The position numbers were made by a program, and so were the translations under genes. Positions 37,000 through 46,547 of a stretch of 64,000 bases of DNA are shown here, piece after piece. Each line of letters starts with the position of its first letter. Position 1 is the first letter of the stretch. Origin of the DNA: Thiothrix sp. (lineage in GTDB: Bacteria; Pseudomonadota; Gammaproteobacteria; Thiotrichales; Thiotrichaceae); assembly GCF_028714775.1 (NCBI RefSeq), contig NZ_JAQTLS010000011.1, positions 1 through 64,000 on the forward strand, in the 5' to 3' direction. The notes below the pieces were generated by a model. It was given only the letters and a program-made list of their open reading frames with translations, had not been told where the DNA came from and made no database searches.

Positions 37000-37976
37000 C
37001 AGGCGATTCCTGCGCGTAAAAGGTCATGCATGTGGATGATACCGATAAGCTGGCCTTCCTGCACGACTGGCAGCACGGTAATGGCGTGTTCTTGCATCAG
37101 ATTGAGGGCTTCGACCGCTAAACTGTTGGCTTCGATAGTACGGCTGTGTCGGGTCATCAAGGCGGAAATCGGTTGTTCCAACAGGCTGATGCCTTTTTCA
37201 AACGAGCGCCGTAAGTCGCCATCGGTGAAAATACCGAGCAGCATCCCGTTAGCGTCGGTAATGGCGGTAATGCCCAGTTTTTTGCGCGTCATTTCCAGAA
37301 TGGCTTGTTGGAGGCTGACCTCTGGGCTGACTTGCGGGATGGTTTCCCCGGTATGCATGATGTCGCGTACATGCACCAACAGGCGTTTGCCCAAACGTCC
37401 GCCGGGGTGGGAACGGGCGAAATCATCGGCAGTGAAACCGCGTGCCTCCAACAAGGCTACTGCCAGTGCGTCGCCCATCACCAGTGTGACCGTGGTGCTG
37501 GACGTGGGTGCTAACCCTAAAGGGCAGGCTTCCTTGTCTACGCCCGTATTGATGTGGAAGTCGGCGGCTTCTGCCAGCGGCGATTGCGGGTTGCCGGTCA
37601 TGGCAATGACGCGCACATCCAGTCGCCGGATCATGGGCATGATGGCGAGGATTTCTTCACTCGTGCCGGAATTGGATAAGGCAATAATTACATCGCCATT
37701 GACGATCATGCCAAGGTCGCCGTGGCTAGCTTCGCCGGGGTGCAGGAAAAACGCCGGAGTGCCGGTACTGGCAAGGGTCGCGGCGATTTTGTTGCCGATA
37801 TGCCCGGATTTGCCCATGCCGGTGACGATGACGCGCCCTTTGCAGGCTAAAATGGCTTCGCAGGCATTGGCAAAGCCTTCATCCAGCCGTGCGGGTAGGG
37901 CTTGAAGGGCGGCGATTTCCGTGTCGATTACGGCTTTTGCCAGTGCCAGCAGGTCTTTGCGGTGTGTTTTATCCAT
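36999..37976 (-). CDS. kdsD: Arabinose-5-phosphate isomerase KdsD
   Basis: A 325-residue isomerase converting ribulose-5-phosphate to arabinose-5-phosphate, the first step of KDO synthesis. The SIS domain covers about residues 35-190 (VIVTGMGKSGHIGNKIAATL, GDLGMIVNGDVIIALSNSGT and SEEILAIMP). Two CBS domains follow (about 205-325, DIMHTGETIPQVSPEVSLQQ and LEQPISALMTRHSRTI). It is the first gene of the kdsD-kdsC-lptCAB cluster on the minus strand. Confidence 0.96.
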   Translation of the reverse strand: MDKTHRKDLLALAKAVIDTEIAALQALPARLDEGFANACEAILACKGRVIVTGMGKSGHIGNKIAATLASTGTPAFFLHPGEASHGDLGMIVNGDVIIALSNSGTSEEILAIMPMIRRLDVRVIAMTGNPQSPLAEAADFHINTGVDKEACPLGLAPTSSTTVTLVMGDALAVALLEARGFTADDFARSHPGGRLGKRLLVHVRDIMHTGETIPQVSPEVSLQQAILEMTRKKLGITAITDANGMLLGIFTDGDLRRSFEKGISLLEQPISALMTRHSRTIEANSLAVEALNLMQEHAITVLPVVQEGQLIGIIHMHDLLRAGIA

Positions 37977-38019
37977 GTTATTGGGTGTTGTTGTTTATAA
38001 AGAAGGGCAGGATTGTACA

Positions 38020-39330
38020 TCAATTCAGTTGTACCCGCGTCCCCCACGGTACGGGTGATTTGCCTTTGACTAGCCAGATAACCGGGAAGTTCGGTGCGGT
38101 TGGCGGGAAGTAGCCTTGCGCATCGGTGAAATACACCAAAATATCCGGCTGCTGGTCTTGCGTGCTGATCCAGTCGAATACCGGACGGAAATCAGTCGTG
38201 CCGCCACCGGGCATTTGTTGGGGTAGTGTGGCTTCTTCCCACGGCTCGAAGCGGCGTGGGAAACCTTCTACCACGGTGGAATCGCAGGCCATCATGGTGA
38301 CAGCGGCGCGGACTTGCCCCTTGATGGCATTGATTTCAGACAGGCAATCTTGCAATTCCTTGTTGCCGACGGAACCGCTCACATCCAATGCCACCACTGC
38401 GTTAATTTGGTGGCTTTTGAGGCTGGGAAAAATCGCAGGGTCGCCGCGCCGCGAAGAAGGGCGAGTGTAGCTGTAATCATCGCGTGCCACGGCGGTCATG
38501 TAATGCGCCAGCAACGTGCGCCACGGCAAGCGCGGTTGCAGCAGTTCTTCCACCAAGCGTTTCATCACGCCGCTGAGTTTGCCCGCTTGCTGCGCTTGTT
38601 GGGCAGCTCCGGCAAGGCGTTGTTGCCATTGGGTGCTGAGGTCTTCGGCTTCTTGTGGGGTTAGGGGTGGGGGAGGAAAAACCCCTCCCAGCCTCCCCTT
38701 ATCAGGGGAGGAGCTAAGAGGTGCAGTGCCTTCCTGTCCCTCCCCTGATAAGGGGAGGTTAGGAGGGGTTTCTTTTGGTGAGTCTTTGGGAGGAGGTGGT
38801 TGTTCCTGCCTCTCGCGGTTATCCAACGGATTTTCACTAGTATCACGACTACCTTCGGCAGGGTTATCCTCCTTGTCATACAAGTGCTGATCCAGCGTTT
38901 CGGACATATCGTTGTCGTCAATCAGCGGGTAAATTTCCTCCGCGCTCATGCCGACGTATTCTTTCATTTTTAGGATGCCCGGCGGCGGTTTGAGGCCGTC
39001 GTCGATTAGGATGGGGTTGATGGCGTAATCGCAAGCCAAATCCCAGCGGTGTTTGACCCGATGCACCCGGCGGGCAAAGTGCGATAGGGCGCAGTGCAAG
39101 GCTTCGTGGGCAAGCACAAATTGCGCTTCATCCGGGCGCAGTTCCTGTATGTATTCGGGGTTGTAGTAAAACTTGCGGGCATCTGTCCCTGTGGTGGGAC
39201 ACCATGCCGGGTTTGCTGCTTGCAAGGGCAGGCGCAACACCAGTGCGCCAAGGAACGGCTTGTCGAGGATCAGCTTGGTGCGGGCAGCGGTCAGTTTGTC
39301 TTCGATGGCTTGCAAGTCAAAGTCGGGCAT
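38020..39330 (-). CDS. DUF2201-type VWA/metallopeptidase-like protein with repeat insertion
   Basis: A 436-residue protein with an N-terminal putative metallopeptidase domain (HEALH at residues 75-79, after YIQELRPDEAQFVLA) and a C-terminal VWA-like domain (VVALDVSGSVGNKELQDCLS, a MIDAS-type DxSxS). These proteins usually partner a MoxR-type AAA+ ATPase to remodel or activate other proteins; no such ATPase is in the window. Residues about 187-217 are encoded by a palindromic repeat (NLPLSGEGQEG...SPDKGRLGGV) and lie in the low-complexity linker between the domains. It is 43 bases downstream of the kdsD start region, on the same strand, but is probably a separate unit. Confidence 0.85.
   Translation of the reverse strand: MPDFDLQAIEDKLTAARTKLILDKPFLGALVLRLPLQAANPAWCPTTGTDARKFYYNPEYIQELRPDEAQFVLAHEALHCALSHFARRVHRVKHRWDLACDYAINPILIDDGLKPPPGILKMKEYVGMSAEEIYPLIDDNDMSETLDQHLYDKEDNPAEGSRDTSENPLDNRERQEQPPPPKDSPKETPPNLPLSGEGQEGTAPLSSSPDKGRLGGVFPPPPLTPQEAEDLSTQWQQRLAGAAQQAQQAGKLSGVMKRLVEELLQPRLPWRTLLAHYMTAVARDDYSYTRPSSRRGDPAIFPSLKSHQINAVVALDVSGSVGNKELQDCLSEINAIKGQVRAAVTMMACDSTVVEGFPRRFEPWEEATLPQQMPGGGTTDFRPVFDWISTQDQQPDILVYFTDAQGYFPPTAPNFPVIWLVKGKSPVPWGTRVQLN
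38679..38771. repeat. Palindromic repeat pair inserted in the VWA gene
   Basis: Arms starting AAACCCCTCCCAGCCTCCCC and ending GGAGGTTAGGAGGGGTTT are inverted copies. Each contains the palindrome CTCCCCTTATCAGGGGAG (the second as CCCTGATAAGGGG). The unit is read through in frame. The core TTATCAGGG matches the inverted repeats flanking the DUF559 remnant more closely than the smc-type element. Confidence 0.9.
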
Positions 39331-39464
39331 GGTGTGCAGTACTGTGGTGTGAAAAAGGCAATGGTAGGGGTTGCGGTGCTACGGTGCAAATGGGTGCAGA
39401 ATGGAGGCAGAATCCTTCCGTTTGGAGGAAAAACACTGGCAAACCTAAAGGGCTAGCCTAAACT

Positions 39465-41825
39465 GTGCGAATGTTGCGAAAAATTCTCCCTATCATTCTG
39501 ACCCTTGCCGTGTTGCTGTTCCTGACGCAACTTGGCTTGTATGCGTACCGCCATTTCACCCTGCCGCCCTTACCGCCGGGTGAGCCGGGGCAAGTGGCAT
39601 TGCCGCCTGTTAGCCAGCAGTCAGCCATTGGTATCAACGCCAACGAAATCCATTACGAAGATGCCAGCATCCCCTTTATCGACCTGTTCCGTGTGTCCAG
39701 CCCGTTTGCGGAGAATGTGCTGGGGCTGCATTCGGAAAACGTGACTTACGATGCCAACGGCTGGCCTACCGATTTGCACGGCGGTGAAGCGGGGACGAAA
39801 TTCTTGGGTAAACTGCCACCCGATATACTGCCGCAAGGCGATTACACGGTGCTGTACGATGGGGTGGGCAAACTGCGTTACGGGCATGATGTAAAGGTGG
39901 TATCGCAATCGCCGGGGAGCGAACTGATCCGCTTTGACGCAGGGGCAGATGCACAGTTGGATGCCAGCGTGGTGATTACCCAAACCGATCCTGCTAACCC
40001 TTTGCGCAATATCCGTATTCTGCCGCCGGGGGGGATTTGCCAGCGCAATCCGCTCAAATGGGTGATGCAGGCCAGTGAGTGTGGTTGGAATGCCGGGGAT
40101 TATTTGCCCTTTACCCGCTATTACGACAGCATTGTGTTTAACCCGGATTATCTAGATTTCATGAAGGATTTCAAAGCCATCCGTTTCATGGGGATGTCAG
40201 GGATCACGCGCAACCCGGTTGAACACTGGCAAGAGCGTCCGCGTAAAGATGAGGCTAACTGGGGCGGAACGTATGGGGCACGGGGTGTGCCCGTTGAAGT
40301 CATGGTCGATCTTGCCAACCGTTTGAACAAGGATGCGTGGTTTAATTTGCCGCACGCCGCAGATGATGAATATGTACGCCAGTTTGCCGCCTACGTGCGT
40401 GACCACCTCAACCCCAAGCTGAAAGTTTACGTGGAATACACCAACGAAGCGTGGAACACGACCTTTTCCCACAACGAATACGTGCAGAAAAAAGGCATCG
40501 AAATGGGGCTGGGGATCAATGCGGTGGAGGCGGGCTACCAGTATTACACCATCCGTGCGCGGCAAGTGTTTGCGGTTTGGGAACAAGTTTTCGGTGGGCG
40601 GGAACGGTTCGTGCGGGTGCTGGGCAGTTGGGATTCACGCCCAGATATTAGCAAAAAATTACTCAGTTACGACAATACCTACCAGCAGGTTGATGCGGTG
40701 GCGATTGCGCCGTATTTTGGTGGCAATACCAAAGGCTTCCGCGAATCCAGTACCGTGGATGATATTTTCAACCTGACCACGGCGGAAGATTCCTACCGTT
40801 CTTTGCCAGAAGTGCTGAAGATGGTGAAGAAACAGGCGGAATTGGCGCAGCAATTTGGCGTGAGCTTGCTCGGTTATGAAGGCGGGCAAGGGCTGGTGGA
40901 TTGGGTTACGCGCGATGCCAACCAGCATCCGAACCCGCTATTTTTCGCTGCCAACCGTGACCCACGCATGGGCAAGCTCTATAGCGAGTTCCTGCATGGT
41001 TGGGAACAATCCGGCGGCAAGCTGCTGATGTTGTTTTCTGCCCCACGTACTTGCCAGTGGTACGGTTGTTGGGGCTTGAAAGAGCATATCCGCCAACCCC
41101 GTGAACAAGCCTATAAATACGATGCGGTATTGTCGTTCATCGCCGCCCGTGCCCAATGGTGGCAAGAACAGCAGCAGGCCAAACCGCAAGAAAACCCTTT
41201 GCCCCCCACCAAACCGCGCAACCCCGACGACCCGGTAATTGTATGGCGGCCTGCCGCCGACCCCGAACGTTTCTTTATGCTGGAAAATCCGCGTACTTTG
41301 GATGTGCTGCTGGAAACCAAAGACTGGGCAAAACACGATTCATTCGGCAAATGGCAAGGCAAGTGGGACGATGAATACCTCTACCTGACCGTGCGGGTTT
41401 ATGACGAAAAAATTGTGCATGATTCCGTCGATCCAACTGATGACGATTCCATTGAGCTGTTCCTTGATGCCGACAATAGTCGGGTAGCGCAGCCGGATGG
41501 GAAAAATGATTTCCGTTTGGTCTTTGCCTGCAACCTCGAACATCCGGTACTGGGGGCGGGGTCTGCGCCCGTGTCGGACGAACAGCTTGCCAGCATCAAT
41601 ACTGACATGCGTTCAACGCCGGATGGCTACCTGCTGGAAGCGTGGATTCCGTGGAAAGTGTTCGGCATTGCGCCGCAGGTCAAAAACCGGGTGGCGGTAG
41701 AAGTCGAGATTAATGATGACGACGATGGCGGGTCGCGAGACAAGAAAATTGGTTGGGTGGCAACGGATAACCACGCTGCCAACGAACCGAAACAGTGGGG
41801 TGTGATTTTGTTCAGTGGGCGGTGA
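39465..41825 (+). CDS. Membrane-anchored glycoside-hydrolase-like protein with CBM9-type C-terminus
   Basis: A 786-residue protein. The N-terminus has a membrane anchor or uncleaved signal (ILPIILTLAVLLFLTQLGLY). A large domain (about residues 55-560) resembles TIM-barrel glycosidase-like proteins, with KVYVEYTNEAWNTTFSHNEY as the best landmark (a WN-E acid/base pattern). The C-terminal part (about 610-786) looks like a CBM9-type sugar-binding module (WDDEYLYLTVRVYDEKIVHD, DDSIELFLDADNS, YLLEAWIPWKVFGI). The substrate is unknown; an extracellular or periplasmic polysaccharide is likely. The start is GTG 39465, with ATG 39471 an equally good alternative. Confidence 0.75.
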   Translation: MRMLRKILPIILTLAVLLFLTQLGLYAYRHFTLPPLPPGEPGQVALPPVSQQSAIGINANEIHYEDASIPFIDLFRVSSPFAENVLGLHSENVTYDANGWPTDLHGGEAGTKFLGKLPPDILPQGDYTVLYDGVGKLRYGHDVKVVSQSPGSELIRFDAGADAQLDASVVITQTDPANPLRNIRILPPGGICQRNPLKWVMQASECGWNAGDYLPFTRYYDSIVFNPDYLDFMKDFKAIRFMGMSGITRNPVEHWQERPRKDEANWGGTYGARGVPVEVMVDLANRLNKDAWFNLPHAADDEYVRQFAAYVRDHLNPKLKVYVEYTNEAWNTTFSHNEYVQKKGIEMGLGINAVEAGYQYYTIRARQVFAVWEQVFGGRERFVRVLGSWDSRPDISKKLLSYDNTYQQVDAVAIAPYFGGNTKGFRESSTVDDIFNLTTAEDSYRSLPEVLKMVKKQAELAQQFGVSLLGYEGGQGLVDWVTRDANQHPNPLFFAANRDPRMGKLYSEFLHGWEQSGGKLLMLFSAPRTCQWYGCWGLKEHIRQPREQAYKYDAVLSFIAARAQWWQEQQQAKPQENPLPPTKPRNPDDPVIVWRPAADPERFFMLENPRTLDVLLETKDWAKHDSFGKWQGKWDDEYLYLTVRVYDEKIVHDSVDPTDDDSIELFLDADNSRVAQPDGKNDFRLVFACNLEHPVLGAGSAPVSDEQLASINTDMRSTPDGYLLEAWIPWKVFGIAPQVKNRVAVEVEINDDDDGGSRDKKIGWVATDNHAANEPKQWGVILFSGR

Positions 41826-42362
41826 TCATTTCGCTGCTTTGTCTGCCGTGTTAATGATGCGCGGTTGTACGGGGGCGTTGCGTGGCAAAAGTGACTTGCC
41901 CCGTTCTTGGCGGATGCGCAATACGTAACCGCCTAATGCGCCGCCTGCGGTGGTTAGGGTCAGCAAGCCCAGCGTCATAAATTGCGTCAGTAACAATAAG
42001 CCCCCCAACCCTGCCGCGCCCGCAAACGCCAGCCCCACTTTGATATTGGCTTGGGTAGATGAGCGCCGCACTTCTTGGATGGTTTCTTGGTGTGCTTGTT
42101 TTACCAGCCGGGTTTTGGCGCGTTCGGCATTGATGCGGATGGCTTCGCGCTCTTTCGCGTGGCTCTCTTTCAGACGGCTGATTTCCTCTTTGTTGTGGCG
42201 CGATGCGCTCGCATTAAACCAAAAGGCGGTCAGTAAACCGACAATCAACACGGGAATGAGTAAGCGCAGCCAGCCCCACGCCACCAAGTTCGCAGGTGCG
42301 AGCAACACTAAGGCCACGGTAATGGCTTGCAGCAGCAAGATGCCGGGAAGAAATTTCAGCAC
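41826..42362 (-). CDS. Membrane protein of unknown function with a coiled-coil segment
   Basis: A 178-residue protein with two N-terminal membrane spans (about 4-24 and 30-49), a charged helical stretch (NKEEISRLKESHAKEREAIR), and two further hydrophobic segments (about 110-150, AFAGAAGLGGLLLLTQFMTL). I recognise no family. It converges with the glycosidase-like gene with no gap between stop codons, and is divergent from the MazG-like gene (76 bases). Confidence 0.72.
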   Translation of the reverse strand: MLKFLPGILLLQAITVALVLLAPANLVAWGWLRLLIPVLIVGLLTAFWFNASASRHNKEEISRLKESHAKEREAIRINAERAKTRLVKQAHQETIQEVRRSSTQANIKVGLAFAGAAGLGGLLLLTQFMTLGLLTLTTAGGALGGYVLRIRQERGKSLLPRNAPVQPRIINTADKAAK

Positions 42363-42438
42363 AGTGACAATCCTTTTTATTCTGTCAGGTTCGCATTCGG
42401 GGATTATAATGCTTATTGCGATTCAACAGGACAACATC

Positions 42439-42789
42439 ATGCTGCCAAAAGACCTTGTGGCTGAACTCATGCACTTCCGCGCCGAACGCGATTGGGCGCA
42501 GTTCCACACCCCGCGCAACCTTGCGATTTCACTCTCGTTGGAAGCCAGCGAAGTGTTGGAGCTGTTCCAGTGGGAAGACCGCCAAGGTGATGCGCTGGCA
42601 AAAATCCTGCCGCGCTTGCGGGAAGAAGTGGCAGATGTGGCAACGTACCTGACGTATTTGTGCGCTGATCTTGGCATTGATCTGGATGAAGCCGTGCGGG
42701 AAAAGATGGTGCAGAACCGCAAGAAATACCCGGTGGAATTGTCGAAGGGATCAGCGAAGAAATACACTGAGTTGCAGGGGGAAGCATGA
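42439..42789 (+). CDS. MazG-like nucleotide pyrophosphohydrolase
   Basis: A 116-residue all-alpha NTP pyrophosphohydrolase of the MazG/RS21-C6 type that cleaves (d)NTPs to monophosphate and pyrophosphate, likely for nucleotide-pool cleaning. The metal-binding acids are visible: LEASEVLELFQW (ExxE pattern) and LREEVADVATYLTYL (EExxD). The ATG at 42439 has AGGA eight bases before it; a longer open frame reaching back to 41950 is an artefact of the opposite-strand gene. The stop overlaps dnaE by four bases (ATGA), an unusual coupling of pool sanitation with replication. Confidence 0.85.
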   Translation: MLPKDLVAELMHFRAERDWAQFHTPRNLAISLSLEASEVLELFQWEDRQGDALAKILPRLREEVADVATYLTYLCADLGIDLDEAVREKMVQNRKKYPVELSKGSAKKYTELQGEA

Positions 42790-45700
42790 CCCAATTCGTC
42801 CACCTCCGCCTCCACACCGAATACTCGCTGGTCGATAGCACCATCCGCATCAAGCCGTTGATGAAAGTCGCTGCCAGCAAAGGTATGCCTGCCATCGCCA
42901 TTACCGACCAAAACAATTTCTTCGGGCTGGTGAAGTTCTACAAAGCTGCGATGGGTGCAGGCATCAAACCCATTTTCGGTATCGACATTTTGCTGGCGGA
43001 CGAGCAGGGCAGCGACGCGCTGTTCCACATCATCTTGCTGTGCCAGAACAACACGGGCTACCGCAACCTTACCAAACTGATTTCCCGTGCCTACCAGCAA
43101 GGGCAAGTATTGGGCATCCCGCGTGTCCCCCGCGAGTGGATCAAGGAATTCAGCGAAGGTGTAATCATGCTCTCCGGTGGGCGTGAAGGTGACATCGGTC
43201 AAGCCCTGCTTTCTGGCAACCAAGAACTTGCCGAAAAGCGCCTGCAAGAATGGTTGGAAGCGTTTCCCGAGCGCTACTATTTGGAGCTGCAACGCACCGG
43301 GCGCGATGGCGAAGAAGACTACATCCACGCCGCCATCGAACTCGCACTTGCCCACGACATTCCGGTGGTCGCCACCAATGACGTGCGTTTCACCGCCGCG
43401 TCTGATTTTGCTTCCCACGAAGCACGGGTCTGTATCCGCGACGGCTACGTGCTGGCTGACCCCAAACGTCCCCAACGTTACAGCCCGCAGCAATATCTAC
43501 GCACTGCCGAGGAAATGGCGGAACTGTTCGCCGACATCCCTTCCGCGATCAGCAACACGGTCGAAATCGCCAAACGCTGTAACGTTTCGCTGACCTTGGG
43601 CAAAAACTACCTGCCGCAATTCCCTATCCCAGAAGGCATGACCGAAGCGGATTATTTCTGCCAAGTTAGCGAAAAAGGGCTAGAAGAACGCCTCGATTTC
43701 CTTTACGGCGAACAATTCCCACGCGGCACGCCGGGATTCGCCGAAAAGCGTAAGCCCTATGATGAGCGCCTGAAAATCGAACTTGGCGTTATCAATAAAA
43801 TGGGGTTCCCCGGTTACTTCCTGATCGTTGCCGACTTCATCCAGTGGGCAAAAGATAATGGCATTCCGGTAGGGCCAGGGCGTGGTTCTGGTGCGGGGTC
43901 ATTGGTCGCGTATGCGCTCAAGATTACCGACCTTGACCCGTTGGCTTACGACCTGCTGTTTGAACGTTTCCTCAACCCGGAACGGGTGTCGATGCCCGAC
44001 TTCGACATCGACTTCTGCATGGATAACCGCGACAAGGTGATTGATTATGTCGCTCGGACTTACGGGCGCAATCAGGTTTCGCAGATCATTACCTACGGTT
44101 CGATGGCGGCGAAAGCGGTAGTGCGCGATGTCGGGCGGGTGCTGGGGCATCCCTACGGTTTCGTTGACCGCATCGCCAAACTGATCCCGTTCACCATCGG
44201 CATTACGCTGGAAGATGCGCTGGGGCGCACCGCCAAAGCCGAGAAAGATTCCGAATTAGTATCGCCTGACCTGATCGAACTCTATAACCGCGACGAGGAA
44301 GTCAAAGCCCTGCTGGATTTGGCGATTTCATTGGAAGGCTTGTCGCGCAACACCGGCAAACACGCGGGTGGGGTACTGATTTCGCCGACCGATTTGACCG
44401 ATTTCACCCCGATCTACTGCGAAGAAAACGGCGAAGGCGTGGTGTCGCAGTTCGACAAGAACGACGTGGAAGACATCGGGCTGGTCAAGTTCGACTTTTT
44501 GGGCTTGCGCAACCTCACCATCATCGACTGGGCGCTGCAAACCATCAACCGCAAGCAAGCCGCCAAAGGTTTGCCACCCGTTGACATCAACCGCATCCCG
44601 CTAGATGACAAAGCCTCGTTCGACCTGCTCAAGGCGCAAAAAACCACTGCGGTATTCCAGCTTGAATCACGCGGCATGAAAGACCTGATCCGCCGCTTGC
44701 AACCGGATGTGTTTGAAGACGTGGTGGCATTGGTGGCGCTGTTCCGCCCCGGCCCTTTGCAGTCGGGGATGGTGGACGACTTTATTGCGCGGAAAAAAGG
44801 TATCGCCAAGGTCGAATACCCGCACCCCAGTTTGGAGCAAATCCTCAAGCCGACCTACGGGGTTATCGTTTACCAAGAACAGGTTATGCAGATTGCGCAA
44901 GTCCTCGCCCAGTACACGTTGGGTGGGGCGGACATGCTGCGCCGCGCAATGGGTAAAAAGAAGCCGGAGGAAATGGCGAAACAGCGTTCCATCTTTATGG
45001 ATGGTGCACGCAATAATAATGTTGATGAAAGTCAGGCTGGCTATATCTTTGATTTAATGGAGAAATTCGCAGAATACGGGTTCAACAAATCCCATTCAGC
45101 CGCCTACGCCCTCGTCGCCTTCCAAACCGCATGGCTCAAAGCGCACCACCCGGCAGCGTTCATGGCAGCGGTCATGTCAGCGGATATGGACAACACCGAA
45201 AAAGTGGTGACGTTGCTGGACGATTGCCGCCAACTCGGTTTGCAGGTATTGCCGCCGGACATCAACCGTTCCGAATACCAGTTCACGGTGGATGAGCAAA
45301 ACCGCATCATTTACGGCCTCGGCGCAGTCAAAGGGGCGGGGGAAGCGGCACTGAGCGTATTGGTCGAAATCCGCCGCAAAGATGGCGCATTCCAGTCACT
45401 CGCCGACCTGTGCAAACGTTCCAGCTCGCAAAAGGTCAACCGCCGCGTGTTGGAAACCCTGATCAAATCCGGCGCATTTGACTCGCTGGGCGGTACGCGC
45501 CGCGCGATGCTCGAATTCCTCCCCGAAGCCATGCGCATGGCGGAACAATACAACCGCAACCAAGGCACGGGGCAATCCGACCTGTTCGGCGGTTTATTCA
45601 GCGGTGTACAGGAAAATGCATCCGACACCACCATGCCGCCGCGCCCAGAATTCGCCGAAAAAGAACGCCTGCGTTTGGAAAAGGAAACCCTCGGCCTCTA

Positions 45701-46310
45701 TCTCACCGGGCATCCGCTCGATGAATACAAGGAAGAAATCGCCGGGCTGAGTAAGCGCAAAAAGCTCGCGGACATCGCCGAAGACGACACCACCAAATAC
45801 CGCCGCGAACCCGTAATGCTCGCCGGGTTGGTCAGCAGCGTGCGCACCCAACACACCGATAACGGCAAACGCGCCTTCGTGCAACTCGACGACAATACCG
45901 CCTATTACGAGGTGATGATTTTCACCGACACCTTCACCCAGTACGGGCATTTGATGGAAAAAGAAGCCTGTGTTGTGCTCGAAGGCACACTCGACACCGA
46001 CCAACGCACAGGCAAAACCCGTTTACGGGTTGAAAAAGCCCACAATATGCAGGCCGTGCGTGAAAACTTCCTGCGCAAATTGGTACTGCGCGTGGATGCA
46101 GCAGAAGTGCAAGCGGGTGCATGGCGCGAGTTAAGCAAATTCCTCAAACCCACCGAAGCAGTGAAATTCCCCATCACGCTCGAATACAGCAATGCGCAAG
46201 CCAAAGCAGAACTGCGGCTGGGCGGGCAATGGGCGCTGGCTCTGGATGATAACAGTTTGCGGGAATTGCGAGTTACGCTGGGAAAAGAAAACGTCAGTCT
46301 TGTTTTTTAA
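42786..46310 (+). CDS. dnaE: DNA polymerase III alpha subunit
   Basis: The replicative polymerase catalytic subunit, 1174 residues, within the usual range. The PHP domain opens the protein (FVHLRLHTEYSLVDSTIRIK). The palm contains GPGRGSGAGSLVAYAL and the catalytic aspartates in MPDFDIDFCMDNRDKVIDYV. The fingers and beta-binding part follow (FNKSHSAAYALVAFQTAWLK). An OB-fold domain lies near residue 1000 (VMLAGLVSSVRTQHTDNGKR). The start overlaps the MazG-like gene by four bases. It is the last conserved gene before the integron cassette region. Confidence 0.97.
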   Translation: MTQFVHLRLHTEYSLVDSTIRIKPLMKVAASKGMPAIAITDQNNFFGLVKFYKAAMGAGIKPIFGIDILLADEQGSDALFHIILLCQNNTGYRNLTKLISRAYQQGQVLGIPRVPREWIKEFSEGVIMLSGGREGDIGQALLSGNQELAEKRLQEWLEAFPERYYLELQRTGRDGEEDYIHAAIELALAHDIPVVATNDVRFTAASDFASHEARVCIRDGYVLADPKRPQRYSPQQYLRTAEEMAELFADIPSAISNTVEIAKRCNVSLTLGKNYLPQFPIPEGMTEADYFCQVSEKGLEERLDFLYGEQFPRGTPGFAEKRKPYDERLKIELGVINKMGFPGYFLIVADFIQWAKDNGIPVGPGRGSGAGSLVAYALKITDLDPLAYDLLFERFLNPERVSMPDFDIDFCMDNRDKVIDYVARTYGRNQVSQIITYGSMAAKAVVRDVGRVLGHPYGFVDRIAKLIPFTIGITLEDALGRTAKAEKDSELVSPDLIELYNRDEEVKALLDLAISLEGLSRNTGKHAGGVLISPTDLTDFTPIYCEENGEGVVSQFDKNDVEDIGLVKFDFLGLRNLTIIDWALQTINRKQAAKGLPPVDINRIPLDDKASFDLLKAQKTTAVFQLESRGMKDLIRRLQPDVFEDVVALVALFRPGPLQSGMVDDFIARKKGIAKVEYPHPSLEQILKPTYGVIVYQEQVMQIAQVLAQYTLGGADMLRRAMGKKKPEEMAKQRSIFMDGARNNNVDESQAGYIFDLMEKFAEYGFNKSHSAAYALVAFQTAWLKAHHPAAFMAAVMSADMDNTEKVVTLLDDCRQLGLQVLPPDINRSEYQFTVDEQNRIIYGLGAVKGAGEAALSVLVEIRRKDGAFQSLADLCKRSSSQKVNRRVLETLIKSGAFDSLGGTRRAMLEFLPEAMRMAEQYNRNQGTGQSDLFGGLFSGVQENASDTTMPPRPEFAEKERLRLEKETLGLYLTGHPLDEYKEEIAGLSKRKKLADIAEDDTTKYRREPVMLAGLVSSVRTQHTDNGKRAFVQLDDNTAYYEVMIFTDTFTQYGHLMEKEACVVLEGTLDTDQRTGKTRLRVEKAHNMQAVRENFLRKLVLRVDAAEVQAGAWRELSKFLKPTEAVKFPITLEYSNAQAKAELRLGGQWALALDDNSLRELRVTLGKENVSLVF

Positions 46311-46547
46311 TGAAAAAACATCTCCATTCAGCTTCTATAAATTTTGCCCATAAGTTAGAATCAAGCATAAATTTCTACCGCTTGTCGGGATTTTGTAACA
46401 GCTCATCTAATCTTGGGTCAATGCAGATCAGGGCGGTAGCGTGCTTGCCGATTAATCCCAAGCTATACGGAACGCTGGGCGAACTGAATAGGCGGCATGT
46501 GTTCAGTGATTGATCGGAGGCTGTATAGCCTGATATTCCTGAACGCC

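Noticed and set aside
41950-42438. Long 5' extension of the MazG-like gene
   Set aside because: This part is antisense to the minus-strand membrane-protein gene, has no homology, and the real start with a ribosome binding site is at 42439.
46310-46513. 67-codon ORF starting at the dnaE stop codon (TAATG)
   Set aside because: No ribosome binding site of its own, no recognisable family and poor composition; it is probably noncoding sequence between dnaE and the cassette array.
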